Shown here: piece by piece, positions 30,928-38,838 of the stretch | Layout of the letters: every line of letters starts with the position of its first letter | How positions within the stretch are numbered: the stretch's first letter is position 1 | Source: Knoellia koreensis | GTDB lineage: Bacteria > Actinomycetota > Actinomycetes > Actinomycetales > Dermatophilaceae | Reading direction: 5' to 3' | NCBI RefSeq assembly: GCF_013041615.1 | Contig: NZ_JABEPQ010000001.1 | Coordinates: 984,976-1,048,975, forward strand | DNA: 64,000 nt | The notes under the pieces: generated by a model | Told to the model about the DNA's origin: nothing | What the model saw: only the letters and a program-made list of their open reading frames with translations | The model's database searches: none | Program-made: the position numbers and the translations under genes

Positions 30928-31010
30928 CAGGTCCTCACCCGGGGCACCCCACCGCGGAGGAGGGTTGCCGGCCAGCGAGCCGGGGCTTGGCGCTGGCACT
31001 CATGACCTGC
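30928..31010 (-). ncRNA. SAM-IV riboswitch upstream of metY
   Basis: Minus-strand RNA with CAGGTCATGAGTGCCAGC, CAAGCCCCGGCTCG, TGGCCGGCAACCCTCCTCC and GTGGGGTGCCCCGGGTGAGG, the SAM-IV aptamer core. P1 pairs CAGGTC with GACCTG; this differs from the metX copy but keeps pairing. It lies 96 bases before the metY start. Confidence 0.93.
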
Positions 31011-31054
31011 GGTCAGGTTACGCCGTCAGGTCCGGCGGTTGGGACTGCCGTCTC

Positions 31055-32290
31055 TCATCGCGGACCGTCGGAACCGTTCGAGGGACGTAGGGCCTCCGCT
31101 GCCGGTCGCAGGTCGACAGCCGACGTGGCCTGCGGCTGGCCCTCTGCGGCAGCGGCCTGGGCCAACGACAGCACGTCCTCGCCCCGGTCACCTGCGAGCT
31201 TGGCCGTGGAGCCGACGACGAACATCCGGGGCGAGGTGCCCGGTGTGCGGGTGACGGCGTGCAGGTCGTCGACCCACGTGCGCCGGCTCGCGACGATCCC
31301 TGCCACTGCTGGCGCCTCGGCCCGCCCGACGCCTCCGGCTGCCGAGCCCGCCACGCCCGGCACGCGCCGGTTGCCGGGCAGCTTCGTGAACGTCTTCCTC
31401 ACCTCGGCGGCCGTGGCGATCCTCAGCCGACCGGCAGTCGTGAGCCGCAGGTCCCGCTTGGCCGCACGGGTGGTGGCGCTGGAGATGCGGGCGGCGTTCG
31501 TGAGCCGGCCGCCCTCCTTGAGGATGAGGCCGCCCCTTCCGGTGGCGTTGAACGCTGTGGTGGTGCCGATGGCGCGCCACGAACCGTCTCCGTAGGCGAT
31601 CTTGACCGTGGCGCTGGCGGCGAACTGCACTGCGGAGGCAACGCCTCCGGCCACCCGTGCGTACTGCCCGTAGACCGGGATCGTCGGGGGCACGAGGCCA
31701 GCCATGGCGGCGACCCCGCCGGCGAAGTCACCGATCCCGGTGAGGGCGTTGTAGGTGCGCGAGTCGCCCAGCCCGTCCTGCGCCAGCTGTTCGAGCACCC
31801 GGCCGCAGCCGCGGTCGGCCGCGTCGTAGCGGTCGCGGGCGGCTGCATGCCGGGCGGCAGCACGTTCCATCCGCTCGTGCTCCTGCACCATCGCGGCCCG
31901 GTTGTACGCGACGCGGGCCGCGTCGCCCGACTCCTGCGCCCCCACCATGGCCTCCTGGTACCGCAGAAAGCACTCCCACGCCGCGTCGTTGACCTGCTGC
32001 GCCCAGCGCACCTCCGCCTGGCACTCCTCGAGCACGTCGGCGAGGGCGCCGACGGCAACGGCCGCCACGGCATACCGGCGGGCCACCCGCTCCAGGATGC
32101 TCGTCGCCCCACCGCACTCCGCCGCGAAGGCTCGGCCGGCGGGGCTCTCCCACGTGGTCAGCGACGAGTCGGCGAGCCCACGCAAGGAGCCGGCGAGAGA
32201 GGTGAGCCAATCGCCTTGCCCGGCAAGGGTCCTCGCGAGGTCGCGCGCCGTGCCGCCATCCCCAGTCTGCGGTGCGAGGAACGGCTTCAC
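31055..32290 (-). CDS. type VII-like secreted or scaffold protein (unknown)
   Basis: 411-residue protein, not assigned to a named family. The N-terminal ~190 residues are helical with WESPAGRAFAAEC (a WxxxxG-like helix turn), QQVNDAAWECFLRYQEAM and a long Arg/Ala-rich coiled region, resembling WXG100/LXG-type N-termini. A hydrophobic Gly/Ala-rich region follows (GDFAGGVAAMAGLVPPTIPVYG). The C-terminus is Arg/Lys-rich and then acidic with no recognisable toxin motif. The GTG at 32290 overlaps the stop of the upstream small gene as GTGA. The pair suggests a type VII secretion substrate with its helper, but no secretion ATPase is in the window. Confidence 0.5.
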   Translation of the reverse strand: MKPFLAPQTGDGGTARDLARTLAGQGDWLTSLAGSLRGLADSSLTTWESPAGRAFAAECGGATSILERVARRYAVAAVAVGALADVLEECQAEVRWAQQVNDAAWECFLRYQEAMVGAQESGDAARVAYNRAAMVQEHERMERAAARHAAARDRYDAADRGCGRVLEQLAQDGLGDSRTYNALTGIGDFAGGVAAMAGLVPPTIPVYGQYARVAGGVASAVQFAASATVKIAYGDGSWRAIGTTTAFNATGRGGLILKEGGRLTNAARISSATTRAAKRDLRLTTAGRLRIATAAEVRKTFTKLPGNRRVPGVAGSAAGGVGRAEAPAVAGIVASRRTWVDDLHAVTRTPGTSPRMFVVGSTAKLAGDRGEDVLSLAQAAAAEGQPQATSAVDLRPAAEALRPSNGSDGPR

Positions 32291-32601
32291 GGGCCACCGC
32301 CGGAGTCCGGTGCGCCCTGCAACCGGCTGACCTCGACCACCAGCCCCTCGTCGAGCTCGGCGTAGGCCGTGCCTGCCAGCCGCAGCCGCTGCCCGAGTGA
32401 CGCGAGCTCGCGCTCCAGCACGAGCCGTTGGTGCTCGAAGTCGCCGAGCAGCGTGCCCAGCGCCGGCTGGGACCGGCCGTCGCCCAGCGACCACCCCAGC
32501 GCCCGACCCTGCGCGGCCGTCGCCGCCACGTCGTCGGCCACCGCGTCGAGGCTGGTGGCCAGCGCGTCCAGGGCTTCGGGCGAGACCACGATCCGAGTCA
32601 T
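32287..32601 (-). CDS. small WXG100/EspC-like helical protein
   Basis: 104-residue, all-helical protein (MTRIVVSPEALDALATSLDAVADDV...) with the length and pattern of WXG100- or EspC-like type VII helper proteins. There is a W-x-L rather than W-x-G turn (GWSLGDG) in the middle. The ATG at 32601 has a TAGCCT box 7 bases upstream and no Shine-Dalgarno, so it is probably leaderless. It is translationally coupled to the following 411-residue gene. Confidence 0.6.
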   Translation of the reverse strand: MTRIVVSPEALDALATSLDAVADDVAATAAQGRALGWSLGDGRSQPALGTLLGDFEHQRLVLERELASLGQRLRLAGTAYAELDEGLVVEVSRLQGAPDSGGGP

Positions 32602-32608
32602 GGATCCA

Positions 32609-32614
32609 AGGCTA
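32609..32614 (-). promoter_or_regulatory. -10 box of a probable leaderless promoter
   Basis: On the minus strand TAGCCT lies 7 bases before the ATG of the WXG100-like gene. The same box and spacing precede the sulfurtransferase gene at 18282 and, as TAGCGT, the small gene at 36995. The rest of the 197-base divergent gap to the Rpf-like gene also holds TAGCGT at 32744-32749 on the plus strand, a candidate -10 for that gene. Confidence 0.5.
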
Positions 32615-32798
32615 GGCAGGTTCGCCGCACGGCCTGCCGCGTTGTCCACAGGCCACGGCCGGGCACAGCCACCACCAGCCGGGGCCCGCAGACGGTGCCC
32701 GCAGACGGGGACTGCTCCCCATCGACGTCGAGCGCGCGCCCATCTAGCGTCGAGCCAAGTCCACATCCGAACACCGTTGTCCCACAGGGGGATTCATC

Positions 32799-33449
32799 AT
32801 GCGCACCGTCAACCTTCCACGCACCCGCCGCGGCCGGGTCGTCGCTGCGAGCCTGCTCGGGTTCGCGCTCACGTCCGGCGTCGCCGTGGCGGCGGACGCG
32901 GCCACCGGCACCGTCCACACGGCCAGCGCATCGTTGTCGGTGCGCTCCGGCCCCGGGACCGGCTATGCCAAGGTCGGCACGCTGCGCAAGGGCGCGAAGG
33001 TCGACATCGTCTGCCAGACCTACGGCGGCCGGGTCGACGGCACCTACGGCTCGTCCCGCGTCTGGAACAAGATCGGCGCCGGTCGGTGGATCTCCGACGC
33101 GTACACCTACACCGGCTCCGACGGGTTCGTCGCACCTCGCTGTGGCAGCGGCGACGGGCCGTCCGACCCGGCCCCCACCGGTTCCTACCCGAAGGTCTGG
33201 GACCGGGTCGCCCAATGCGAGAGCACGGGCCGCTGGCACATCAACACGGGCAACGGCTACTACGGCGGCCTGCAGTTCAGCGCCTCGACGTGGCGCGCGT
33301 TCGGCGGCGGCAAGTACGCGGCATACGCCCACCAGGCGACCAAGCTGGAGCAGGTGCGCATCGCGCAGAAGGTGCTGCGCGCACAAGGCCCCGGCGCCTG
33401 GCCGCACTGCAGCAGGGTCGCCGGACTGACCCGCGCCAACGGCCTCTAG
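32799..33449 (+). CDS. secreted SH3b / resuscitation-promoting-factor-like transglycosylase
   Basis: 216-residue secreted protein. A signal peptide ends near residue 33 (VAVAADA). A bacterial SH3b domain follows (about 35-110; SASLSVRSGPGTGYAKVGTL). The C-terminal ~80 residues form a transglycosylase-like Rpf domain: VWDRVAQCESTGRW with the catalytic Glu, then INTGNGYYGGLQFSASTW. Rpf proteins cleave peptidoglycan and help dormant actinobacteria resume growth. Transcribed away from the WXG100-like pair. Confidence 0.92.
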   Translation: MRTVNLPRTRRGRVVAASLLGFALTSGVAVAADAATGTVHTASASLSVRSGPGTGYAKVGTLRKGAKVDIVCQTYGGRVDGTYGSSRVWNKIGAGRWISDAYTYTGSDGFVAPRCGSGDGPSDPAPTGSYPKVWDRVAQCESTGRWHINTGNGYYGGLQFSASTWRAFGGGKYAAYAHQATKLEQVRIAQKVLRAQGPGAWPHCSRVAGLTRANGL

Positions 33450-33483
33450 GCCCGGGTGGAAGGCACGCGGCGTTCGTGGTGTT

Positions 33484-33942
33484 GTGGCTGACATGACCAT
33501 CACAGGCGAGTACGTCCCCAGCCCCACCGAGTGGGTCCGCAAGCAGGTCGAGACGATCGAGCAGACTGGCACCACCGACTCCGTGCAGATCATGGACCGG
33601 CCGGTCGTGCTGCTCACGATGCTCGGGGTGTCGGGCAAGGTGCGCAAGGTGCCGCTCATGCGGGTCGAGCACGACGGTGTGTATGCCGCGGTGGCGAGCA
33701 AGGGTGGCGCCCCCGAGAACCCGAAGTGGTACGCCAACGTCGTGAAGAACCCGGTCCTCGACCTCCAGGACGGCCGTCGCGTGTCGACGGTGCGGGCGCG
33801 TCAGCTCGAGGGCGCCGAGCGGGAGGAGTGGTGGGAGCGCTGCGTCGCGGCGTACCCGCCGTACGCGGAGTACCAGACCAAGACCGACCGGCAGATCCCG
33901 GTGTTCGTGCTCGAGCCCGTCGAGGGGTCAGGCAGCGACTGA
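33484..33942 (+). CDS. deazaflavin (F420)-dependent nitroreductase family protein
   Basis: 152-residue protein of the Ddn/DUF385 family. Family features are the basic N-terminal segment, DRPVVLLTMLGVSGKVRKVPLMRVEHDGVYAAVASKGG, then NPKWYANVVKNPVLDLQDG and EREEWWERCVAAYPPYAEYQ. These proteins bind the cofactor F420 and act on diverse hydrophobic substrates. GTG at 33484 or ATG at 33493 could start it; neither has a good ribosome site. Its 3' end overlaps the converging membrane-protein gene by 15 bases. Confidence 0.88.
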   Translation: MADMTITGEYVPSPTEWVRKQVETIEQTGTTDSVQIMDRPVVLLTMLGVSGKVRKVPLMRVEHDGVYAAVASKGGAPENPKWYANVVKNPVLDLQDGRRVSTVRARQLEGAEREEWWERCVAAYPPYAEYQTKTDRQIPVFVLEPVEGSGSD

Positions 33943-34407
33943 GCGGCCGCCTGCCGCCGTGTCACCGTCGCCGTCGTGCGGGCTTCGGCCCGTGCGACGC
34001 AGCCACAGCAGGCCCAGCACCGGCAGCACCAAGGGCACGTAGCCGTACCCGGAACCGAAGTGCGACCAGACCGTCTTGTCCGGAAAGGCTTGCGGCGCAA
34101 GGTAGGACGCGAGCCCGACCACGAGGACCCCGACGAGCTCGACACTGATCGCCGCGAGCGCCACGCGGCGGGACGTGCGGTCGCCGCGGGCCAGGGCGAC
34201 CGTGGCGACGAGGTAGATGACGGCCGCGACCGCCGACAGGACGTAGGCCAGCGGCGCCCGGTCGAAGTACTCGGTGATCTGGAGCACCGAACGCCCGGTC
34301 GCGGCCAGCGCCAACAGCCCGTAGAGCGCCACGAGCACCACGCCCGGCCCCGAACGGGTCGAGCGGGTCGGCTGCTCCCCCGGCCGGCCGGGTGCGCGGT
34401 CAGCCAC
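33928..34407 (-). CDS. four-helix membrane protein (unknown)
   Basis: 159-residue integral membrane protein with four hydrophobic segments, the first GVVLVALYGLLALAATG and the last YVPLVLPVLGLLWL. A conserved-looking aromatic/glycine stretch HFGSGYGYVPL precedes the last helix. The GTG at 34407 overlaps the stop of the upstream gene by 8 bases (GTGGCTGA), so the two are coupled. I do not recognise the family. Confidence 0.75.
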   Translation of the reverse strand: MADRAPGRPGEQPTRSTRSGPGVVLVALYGLLALAATGRSVLQITEYFDRAPLAYVLSAVAAVIYLVATVALARGDRTSRRVALAAISVELVGVLVVGLASYLAPQAFPDKTVWSHFGSGYGYVPLVLPVLGLLWLRRTGRSPHDGDGDTAAGGRSVAA

Positions 34408-34765
34408 CGAGGTTCCAGATCTGCTGGAGGCGCGCGGTCATGACCGCGATGCCGAACGCGCCGACGACCACCACGCCCATCGCCCAGCGCGTCTTCTCCT
34501 TGAGGGCCAGGAAGATGGCCGCGGGCAGGACGAACGGCAACGTCACCGCGTATGCCGTGAACGTCGCCTGCTCGCTGCTGCCACCGGCGACGTCACCCAG
34601 GTGGACCAGAGCCACCACGAGCTGGACGAGCAGACCGAGCTCGACCACGACCCCGACGAGCAGGAGGCGGTCGTCCACGAGCCGCGAGCGCGCGGCATAC
34701 CACCCGGACAGGCCCATGAGCGCGAGTGCCGCGACGAACACGACGACGGTGAGCGGGTAGAACAC
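34400..34765 (-). CDS. small membrane protein (unknown), first gene of pair
   Basis: 121-residue membrane protein with four hydrophobic segments, including LTVVVFVAALALMGLSGW and WAMGVVVVGAFGIAVMTARL. It starts with GTG at 34765 and is translationally coupled to the next membrane gene. Similar paired membrane genes are common in actinobacteria; no function is assigned. Confidence 0.72.
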   Translation of the reverse strand: MFYPLTVVVFVAALALMGLSGWYAARSRLVDDRLLLVGVVVELGLLVQLVVALVHLGDVAGGSSEQATFTAYAVTLPFVLPAAIFLALKEKTRWAMGVVVVGAFGIAVMTARLQQIWNLGG

Positions 34766-34823
34766 GGCGCGAGCCTACGCGAGCAGTCGCGGGGCCCCGG
34801 CCGCGGTCGGGCCCTGGTGGGGG

Positions 34824-34888
34824 GTGCTCGTCAGGCGTGCTCGTCAGGCGTGCTCGTCAGGCGTGCTCGTCAGGCGTGCTCGTCAGGG
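34824..34888. repeat. five tandem copies of a 13-bp unit at a gene end
   Basis: GTGCTCGTCAGGC is repeated from 34824 five times, the last ending GGG. On the minus strand each unit contains TGA. The stop codon of the sigma-like gene at 34883 is inside the last unit. Because 13 is not a multiple of three, successive units put stops in all three frames. Confidence 0.9.
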
Positions 34889-36289
34889 GGTCGTCGCACC
34901 CGGGGCCGGCGCGGTCGCTGAGGTGCCTGCCGTGGACCCCTGGCTCGCAGCACCGTCCCCGCCGGCCTTGCCGGTCTTGGCGGTCTTGCCCGTTTTGCCC
35001 GTCCCGGCGATGGTGTCCGGCTTGCCGGTCTTGGCGGGCTTGCTGGTCCTGACGGGTTTCGGGGTCTTCGTGGGGCCCTGCCCGGGACCCGGTGCCGTGC
35101 TCCTGGTGGACGCCGGGCGGTCCTTGCCGGAGCCCTTGCTGTGGTCCGGGGACGCGGTGGCGGGCGGGCTCGTGGCGTCCTGGGGCTGCGGAGGCGCCGT
35201 GGCCCGGGGCGCGCCCGACCCGGGCGACGGGGCCGGACCGGTGACCTGCTGGCCAGAGCCTCGGGTCGTGGACCTCCCGGCAGGACCCGAGGGCGGCAGG
35301 TGGCCGTGGGACGCCCCAGCGGGGCCGGGCGCACGCTGTCCCGGTGTGTCGCGGTTCGGTGGCGCCGTCGGCGGCGCAGGCGCGCCGACGGCCCGGTGCA
35401 TGACCTCCTGCACGGGGTCCGGCAGCACCCCGACGTAGGCCGCGGCACTCAGCCCGCCGAGCGAGACGGCACAGGTGGACAGCGCCGCCAGTGCGACGAC
35501 CGCGGACCGGGAGCGGCGGGCCACGGCGGCGGCGCCTCGGGCCGCGGAGCCGGATCTGGTGCGCTGCTCGCCTGCCCGCGGAGCCCGGCGAGCCCGGGCG
35601 AGGAGAGCGGAGTCCCGATCGGGAGCCGGTGTCAGTCCCAGAGCGCGGTAGCGGCCGAGCACGACCCGCTCGTCCGCGAGCTCCCCCGGGGTGACCGGCG
35701 CCGCCAGCGACCACGCCAGCAGCTCACGGTCGACGGCGAGCCGGTCGAGCCCACGGTCCTCGAGACGACGCACCGCCACCTCGTCGAGGTCGGCGACCAG
35801 GCCGGTCTGCGAGACGGACAGGCCGGCCGCCAGCCGCAGCAGCAGCACCTCCCCCTGTCCCAGCGGCAGGTCGCGCATCGCGCTCAGCGCATCGGACAGG
35901 GCTCCGCGCCACTGCTCCTCCGGGCCGAGCTTGTCGAGGTCGTCGAGGTCGATCGGGTCGACGAGGTCACCGTCCACGACCTGCGCCGGCACCCCCGCGC
36001 CGACATCACCGATCGAGCCCCAGGCGCGTCGCAACGTCCCCTCCTGCGCCCGCATGCGTGCACGGCTCAGCAGCAGCACCCACCAGGCGCCCTCGTCGCC
36101 ATCGAAGTCGGGCAGCGCGCGCACCACCCCCACCCATGCCTCGCAGGCGCCGTCGTACGGGTCGTCGTGCCCGACCACGCGCAGGTAGCGGACGAGGGTC
36201 GGGTTCGCGTCACGCCACAGGCGGGCGAACGCGTCGTCGTCGCCCGCCCGGGCGGCGCGCATCGTCCGCGCGAAGTCATGACCCAGCAC
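34883..36289 (-). CDS. sigma-70-like protein with membrane anchor and long extracytoplasmic tail
   Basis: 468-residue protein. The N-terminal ~230 residues resemble an ECF sigma factor: FARLWRDANPTLVRYLRVVGHDDPYD (region 2) and LPLGQGEVLLLRLAAGLSVSQTG followed by VADLDEVAVRRLEDRGLDRL (region 4). One transmembrane helix (SAVVALAALSTCAVSLGGLSA) follows, then ~170 residues rich in Pro, Thr, Ser and Lys with repeated KTGK-type units. This sigma-plus-anchor layout is seen in some actinobacteria and may make the factor its own membrane-tethered sensor. The start GTG at 36289 has no clear ribosome site. The stop lies in a tandem repeat. Confidence 0.6.
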   Translation of the reverse strand: MLGHDFARTMRAARAGDDDAFARLWRDANPTLVRYLRVVGHDDPYDGACEAWVGVVRALPDFDGDEGAWWVLLLSRARMRAQEGTLRRAWGSIGDVGAGVPAQVVDGDLVDPIDLDDLDKLGPEEQWRGALSDALSAMRDLPLGQGEVLLLRLAAGLSVSQTGLVADLDEVAVRRLEDRGLDRLAVDRELLAWSLAAPVTPGELADERVVLGRYRALGLTPAPDRDSALLARARRAPRAGEQRTRSGSAARGAAAVARRSRSAVVALAALSTCAVSLGGLSAAAYVGVLPDPVQEVMHRAVGAPAPPTAPPNRDTPGQRAPGPAGASHGHLPPSGPAGRSTTRGSGQQVTGPAPSPGSGAPRATAPPQPQDATSPPATASPDHSKGSGKDRPASTRSTAPGPGQGPTKTPKPVRTSKPAKTGKPDTIAGTGKTGKTAKTGKAGGDGAASQGSTAGTSATAPAPGATTP

Positions 36290-36365
36290 AGCACCAGTGT
36301 CGCGGCTACCGGGCCCGGCACGTGTCAGCCGTTCGGTCCGTGTCGCGGCCCCGGTCGGGCCGACC

Positions 36366-36797
36366 TCAGCTCGCCTGGGCGTCGATCGGGCGTGGCAGGT
36401 CCTCGACACCATCGGGCGTGGCGAGGTGGTAACCCAGCAACCGCACCCCGTGCCGCGCGCAGGCGTCGATGGCCAGCTGGTGCCACTCCCGGTCGTGATC
36501 GGTCGGCACGAGACCCCGTCGGCGGCCACGGGCGATGAGCACCGACCCCTGGTCGGCCTGCACCAGCGGCAGGAGCAGGTCGAGCAACGACGCCAGGCCG
36601 TCGGTCGGGGCGCCGTCGGGCACGTCCGAGACGACGATCGGCTGCACGCCCCGGTCGCCCTCGTCGCACACCATCACCGCGATCGCTCCGGCGCGGCGGT
36701 CGTCGATCTCGAGCATGAGATCGACGATGTCACGTTGGATCACTATGTCGTGCAACGGAATTGAACGGATGTCATCGGGCAGGTCACGAAAGCTCAT
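36366..36797 (-). CDS. hypothetical cytoplasmic protein
   Basis: 143-residue protein starting MSFRDLPDDIRSIPLHD. It has an alternating hydrophobic/acidic pattern (RRAGAIAVMVCDEGDRGVQPIVVSDVP, GSVLIARGRRRGLVPTDHDREW), suggesting an alpha/beta fold, and no membrane segment. The ATG at 36797 has a CACTGT box six bases upstream and no Shine-Dalgarno. I do not recognise the family. It lies upstream of and in the same direction as the sigma-like gene but 76 bases away. Confidence 0.65.
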   Translation of the reverse strand: MSFRDLPDDIRSIPLHDIVIQRDIVDLMLEIDDRRAGAIAVMVCDEGDRGVQPIVVSDVPDGAPTDGLASLLDLLLPLVQADQGSVLIARGRRRGLVPTDHDREWHQLAIDACARHGVRLLGYHLATPDGVEDLPRPIDAQAS

Positions 36798-36994
36798 GGA
36801 CCCACAGTGACCGACCGCAGCGCCCGCTTCGAGGTTGTCCACAACTTTCTCGCGACGGGTTCGCCCTCGGCCTGGCAGCTGCAACGCGCGCAGGGGTGAG
36901 CCATCGGCTGACCGCCGCGGACGGGTCGGCCGTTCGGTGGGGGCGGGCCGGTTTGGGGCGCGCCCGGCAGGCCGACGGCCCTAGCGTCGCCGTC

Positions 36995-37180
36995 GTGTCC
37001 CCCGCCCACGACTCCGCCGCCGTGCCCGCGCCCCTCCGGGCCGCGCGGCAGCGCGCGAACGTCGCCGCGAGCGCGGACCTGTTGCTCCACCGGCTCCAGG
37101 CGGTGCGCACGTTGGGCACGCTGACGCAGGAGCCGCAGCCGCTGGCGGTGTTCCGCGGCCGCGCGGACCGGATGCGCTGA
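36995..37180 (+). CDS. small Ala/Arg-rich protein (61 aa, unknown)
   Basis: Short open frame VSPAHDSAAVPAPLRAARQR... ending in GRADRMR. TAGCGT at 36982-36987 lies 7 bases before the GTG, the spacing expected for a leaderless transcript. The product is likely one or two helices. Its stop is two bases from the converging SRPBCC gene stop. A chance frame cannot be excluded in such GC-rich DNA. Confidence 0.4.
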   Translation: MSPAHDSAAVPAPLRAARQRANVAASADLLLHRLQAVRTLGTLTQEPQPLAVFRGRADRMR

Positions 37181-37181
37181 C

Positions 37182-37610
37182 TCAGCCGGGAAGGCCGCCG
37201 GTCACCCGGCCCAGCGCCTGCTGCCAGTGGTCCTGGTCGCCGCGCGGGTCGCCGGCGATGCCGCGTCCCTCGTGGAAGAGGTCGACGCGGGTGCCGTCAC
37301 CGTCGGGTCGCAGCTGCACGTCCAGCATGCTGAGCGGACCGTCGTCGTGGGGGTGCCACGTCACGCGCACCTGCTCCAGCGGGTGGTAGCTGCGGACCAC
37401 GCCGTAGGACCCGTCGCCCGCGTGCCACGGCTCGCCCTTGCTGCCGAGCCGGGCGCCGTCGCCGAGGAGGGCCTCGGTGCCCTGGGGACTGATGAGGTGT
37501 TGCCACACCTGGTCGGTCGTCGCCGACACGGTCGTGTACGTGTGGATCGCTGCCTCCACGTCGGCCGAGTCGGCGGTGCCGTCTGGGAGCTCGTCGACCT
37601 CACTGCTCAT
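37182..37610 (-). CDS. SRPBCC/AHSA1-like ligand-binding protein
   Basis: 142-residue START/SRPBCC-fold protein of the Aha1-like group. The family pattern is visible: AAIHTYTTVSATTDQVWQHL near the N-terminus, GDGARLGSKGEPW, VRVTWHPHDD and a C-terminal helix. It probably binds a small hydrophobic ligand. GGAGG lies 7 bases before the ATG at 37610. The divergent epimerase/ECF41 pair is next door, a context in which ECF41 sigma factors often regulate small redox or ligand-binding enzymes. Confidence 0.8.
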   Translation of the reverse strand: MSSEVDELPDGTADSADVEAAIHTYTTVSATTDQVWQHLISPQGTEALLGDGARLGSKGEPWHAGDGSYGVVRSYHPLEQVRVTWHPHDDGPLSMLDVQLRPDGDGTRVDLFHEGRGIAGDPRGDQDHWQQALGRVTGGLPG

Positions 37611-37709
37611 GGTGAAACCTCCGTCCGGGAGGGGCAGCCCCGGATGGGCTGGCCCATCGCCTTCCAGTCGACCAAACCGGTTGCCCGCTGGCAAGGGGAC
37701 AAAGGCCGC

Positions 37710-37750
37710 GAGGTATGCCGCGGGCGCGCGGCTCGCACGCGGCATACCTC
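37710..37750. repeat. paired GTATGCCG hairpin (13-bp arms) in a divergent promoter region
   Basis: GAGGTATGCCGCG (37710-37722) and its complement (37738-37750) flank a 15-base spacer. Unlike the other paired hairpins, this one lies between divergent genes (SRPBCC and epimerase), about 100 bases from the SRPBCC start and 84 from the epimerase start. Confidence 0.8.
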
Positions 37751-37833
37751 GTCGTGGTCCCCACCTGTCACAAACCGGCGCCCTGCCTTGTCTGTATGGG
37801 TGACCGAGGAAATCACGACTCTCCAAGGAGTGG

Positions 37834-38838
37834 ATGACGATGCGAGTGTTCGTCGCAGGAGCAACCGGGGCGATCGGGCAGCAGCTGCTGCCGCGGCTGG
37901 TGGCGGCCGGGCACGAGGTGACCGGCATGACCCGCAGCCCGGCCAAGCAGGAGCTGGTCGCCTCGCTGGGGGCGACGCCGGTCGTGGCGGACGCGCTCGA
38001 CGCCGAACAGGTGGCCGACGCGGTGGGGCGGGCCCGGCCGGAGGTGATCGTGCACCAGCTGACGTCGATCGGGCCGCTGGACATGCGCAACTTCGACCGC
38101 GCGTTCGCACTGACCAACCGGCTGCGCACGGAGGGGACCGACCACCTGCTGTCAGCCGGTCAGGCGGTCGGGGTGCAGCGGTTCGTGGCCCAGAGCTTCT
38201 TCGCCGGGTACGACCGGGTCGGGTCCATGGTCAAGACGGAGGACGACCCCTTCGGCTCGACTGCGCCGAAGGAGATGCGCGAGACGGTCGCGGCGATCAA
38301 GTACGTCGAGGACGCGGTGCTGGGCGCCACGTGGACCGCGGGCCTGGCCCTGCGGTACGGCGGGTTCTACGGACCTGGGACGTCGCTCGGCGCTGGTGGC
38401 GAGCAGACGGAGGCGGTGCGAGGTGGCAAGTTTCCGTTGGTGGGCAACGGAAACGGGACGTGGTCGTTCATCCACATCGCGGATGCGGCGGATGCGACGG
38501 TGGCGGCGGTCGCCGGTGGTGCGCCAGGTGTCTACAACGTCGTCGACGACGAACCGGCGCCCGTGCGCGTGTGGCTGCCGGAGCTGGCGTCCATGCTCGG
38601 CGCCCGCGCGCCGCGGCGCGTGCCACGCTTCGTGGGCAAGCTGTTCACGGGCGAGACTGGGGTGGTGATGATGACCGAGCTGCGCGGGGCCTCCAACGCC
38701 AAGGCCCGCCGGGAGCTGGGCTGGGTGCCGGGCCACCCGAGCTGGCGGCAGGGCTTTGCCGAGCTCGCGGGGCCGTCGGGGGTCTCTGGGGCCACTGGAC
38801 TCTCTGGGGTCTCGGGAGTCTCGAAGGCCGTGGGATGA
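37834..38838 (+). CDS. NAD(P)-dependent epimerase/dehydratase-like protein
   Basis: Extended SDR-fold protein, 334 residues, with the nucleotide-binding motif VFVAGATGAIGQQLLPRL at the N-terminus. The usual YxxxK pair is not obvious, so it may be an atypical SDR. The C-terminus ends in a low-complexity Gly/Ser/Val stretch GPSGVSGATGLSGVSGVSK. AAGGAG precedes the ATG at 37834 and a second ATG at 37840. Its stop overlaps the ECF41 sigma start (ATGA), so the two are coupled. ECF41 factors are often paired with an epimerase, oxidoreductase or carboxymuconolactone decarboxylase, which fits. Confidence 0.85.
   Translation: MTMRVFVAGATGAIGQQLLPRLVAAGHEVTGMTRSPAKQELVASLGATPVVADALDAEQVADAVGRARPEVIVHQLTSIGPLDMRNFDRAFALTNRLRTEGTDHLLSAGQAVGVQRFVAQSFFAGYDRVGSMVKTEDDPFGSTAPKEMRETVAAIKYVEDAVLGATWTAGLALRYGGFYGPGTSLGAGGEQTEAVRGGKFPLVGNGNGTWSFIHIADAADATVAAVAGGAPGVYNVVDDEPAPVRVWLPELASMLGARAPRRVPRFVGKLFTGETGVVMMTELRGASNAKARRELGWVPGHPSWRQGFAELAGPSGVSGATGLSGVSGVSKAVG

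Noticed and set aside
34824-34888. Possible CRISPR-like array
   Set aside because: Units are 13 bp and directly adjacent with no spacers; it is a simple tandem repeat at a gene end.
37227-38834. A long N-terminal extension of the ECF41 sigma gene through the epimerase gene
   Set aside because: The real start at 38835 gives the sigma family N-terminus and overlaps the epimerase stop; the extension is epimerase sequence read in another frame.
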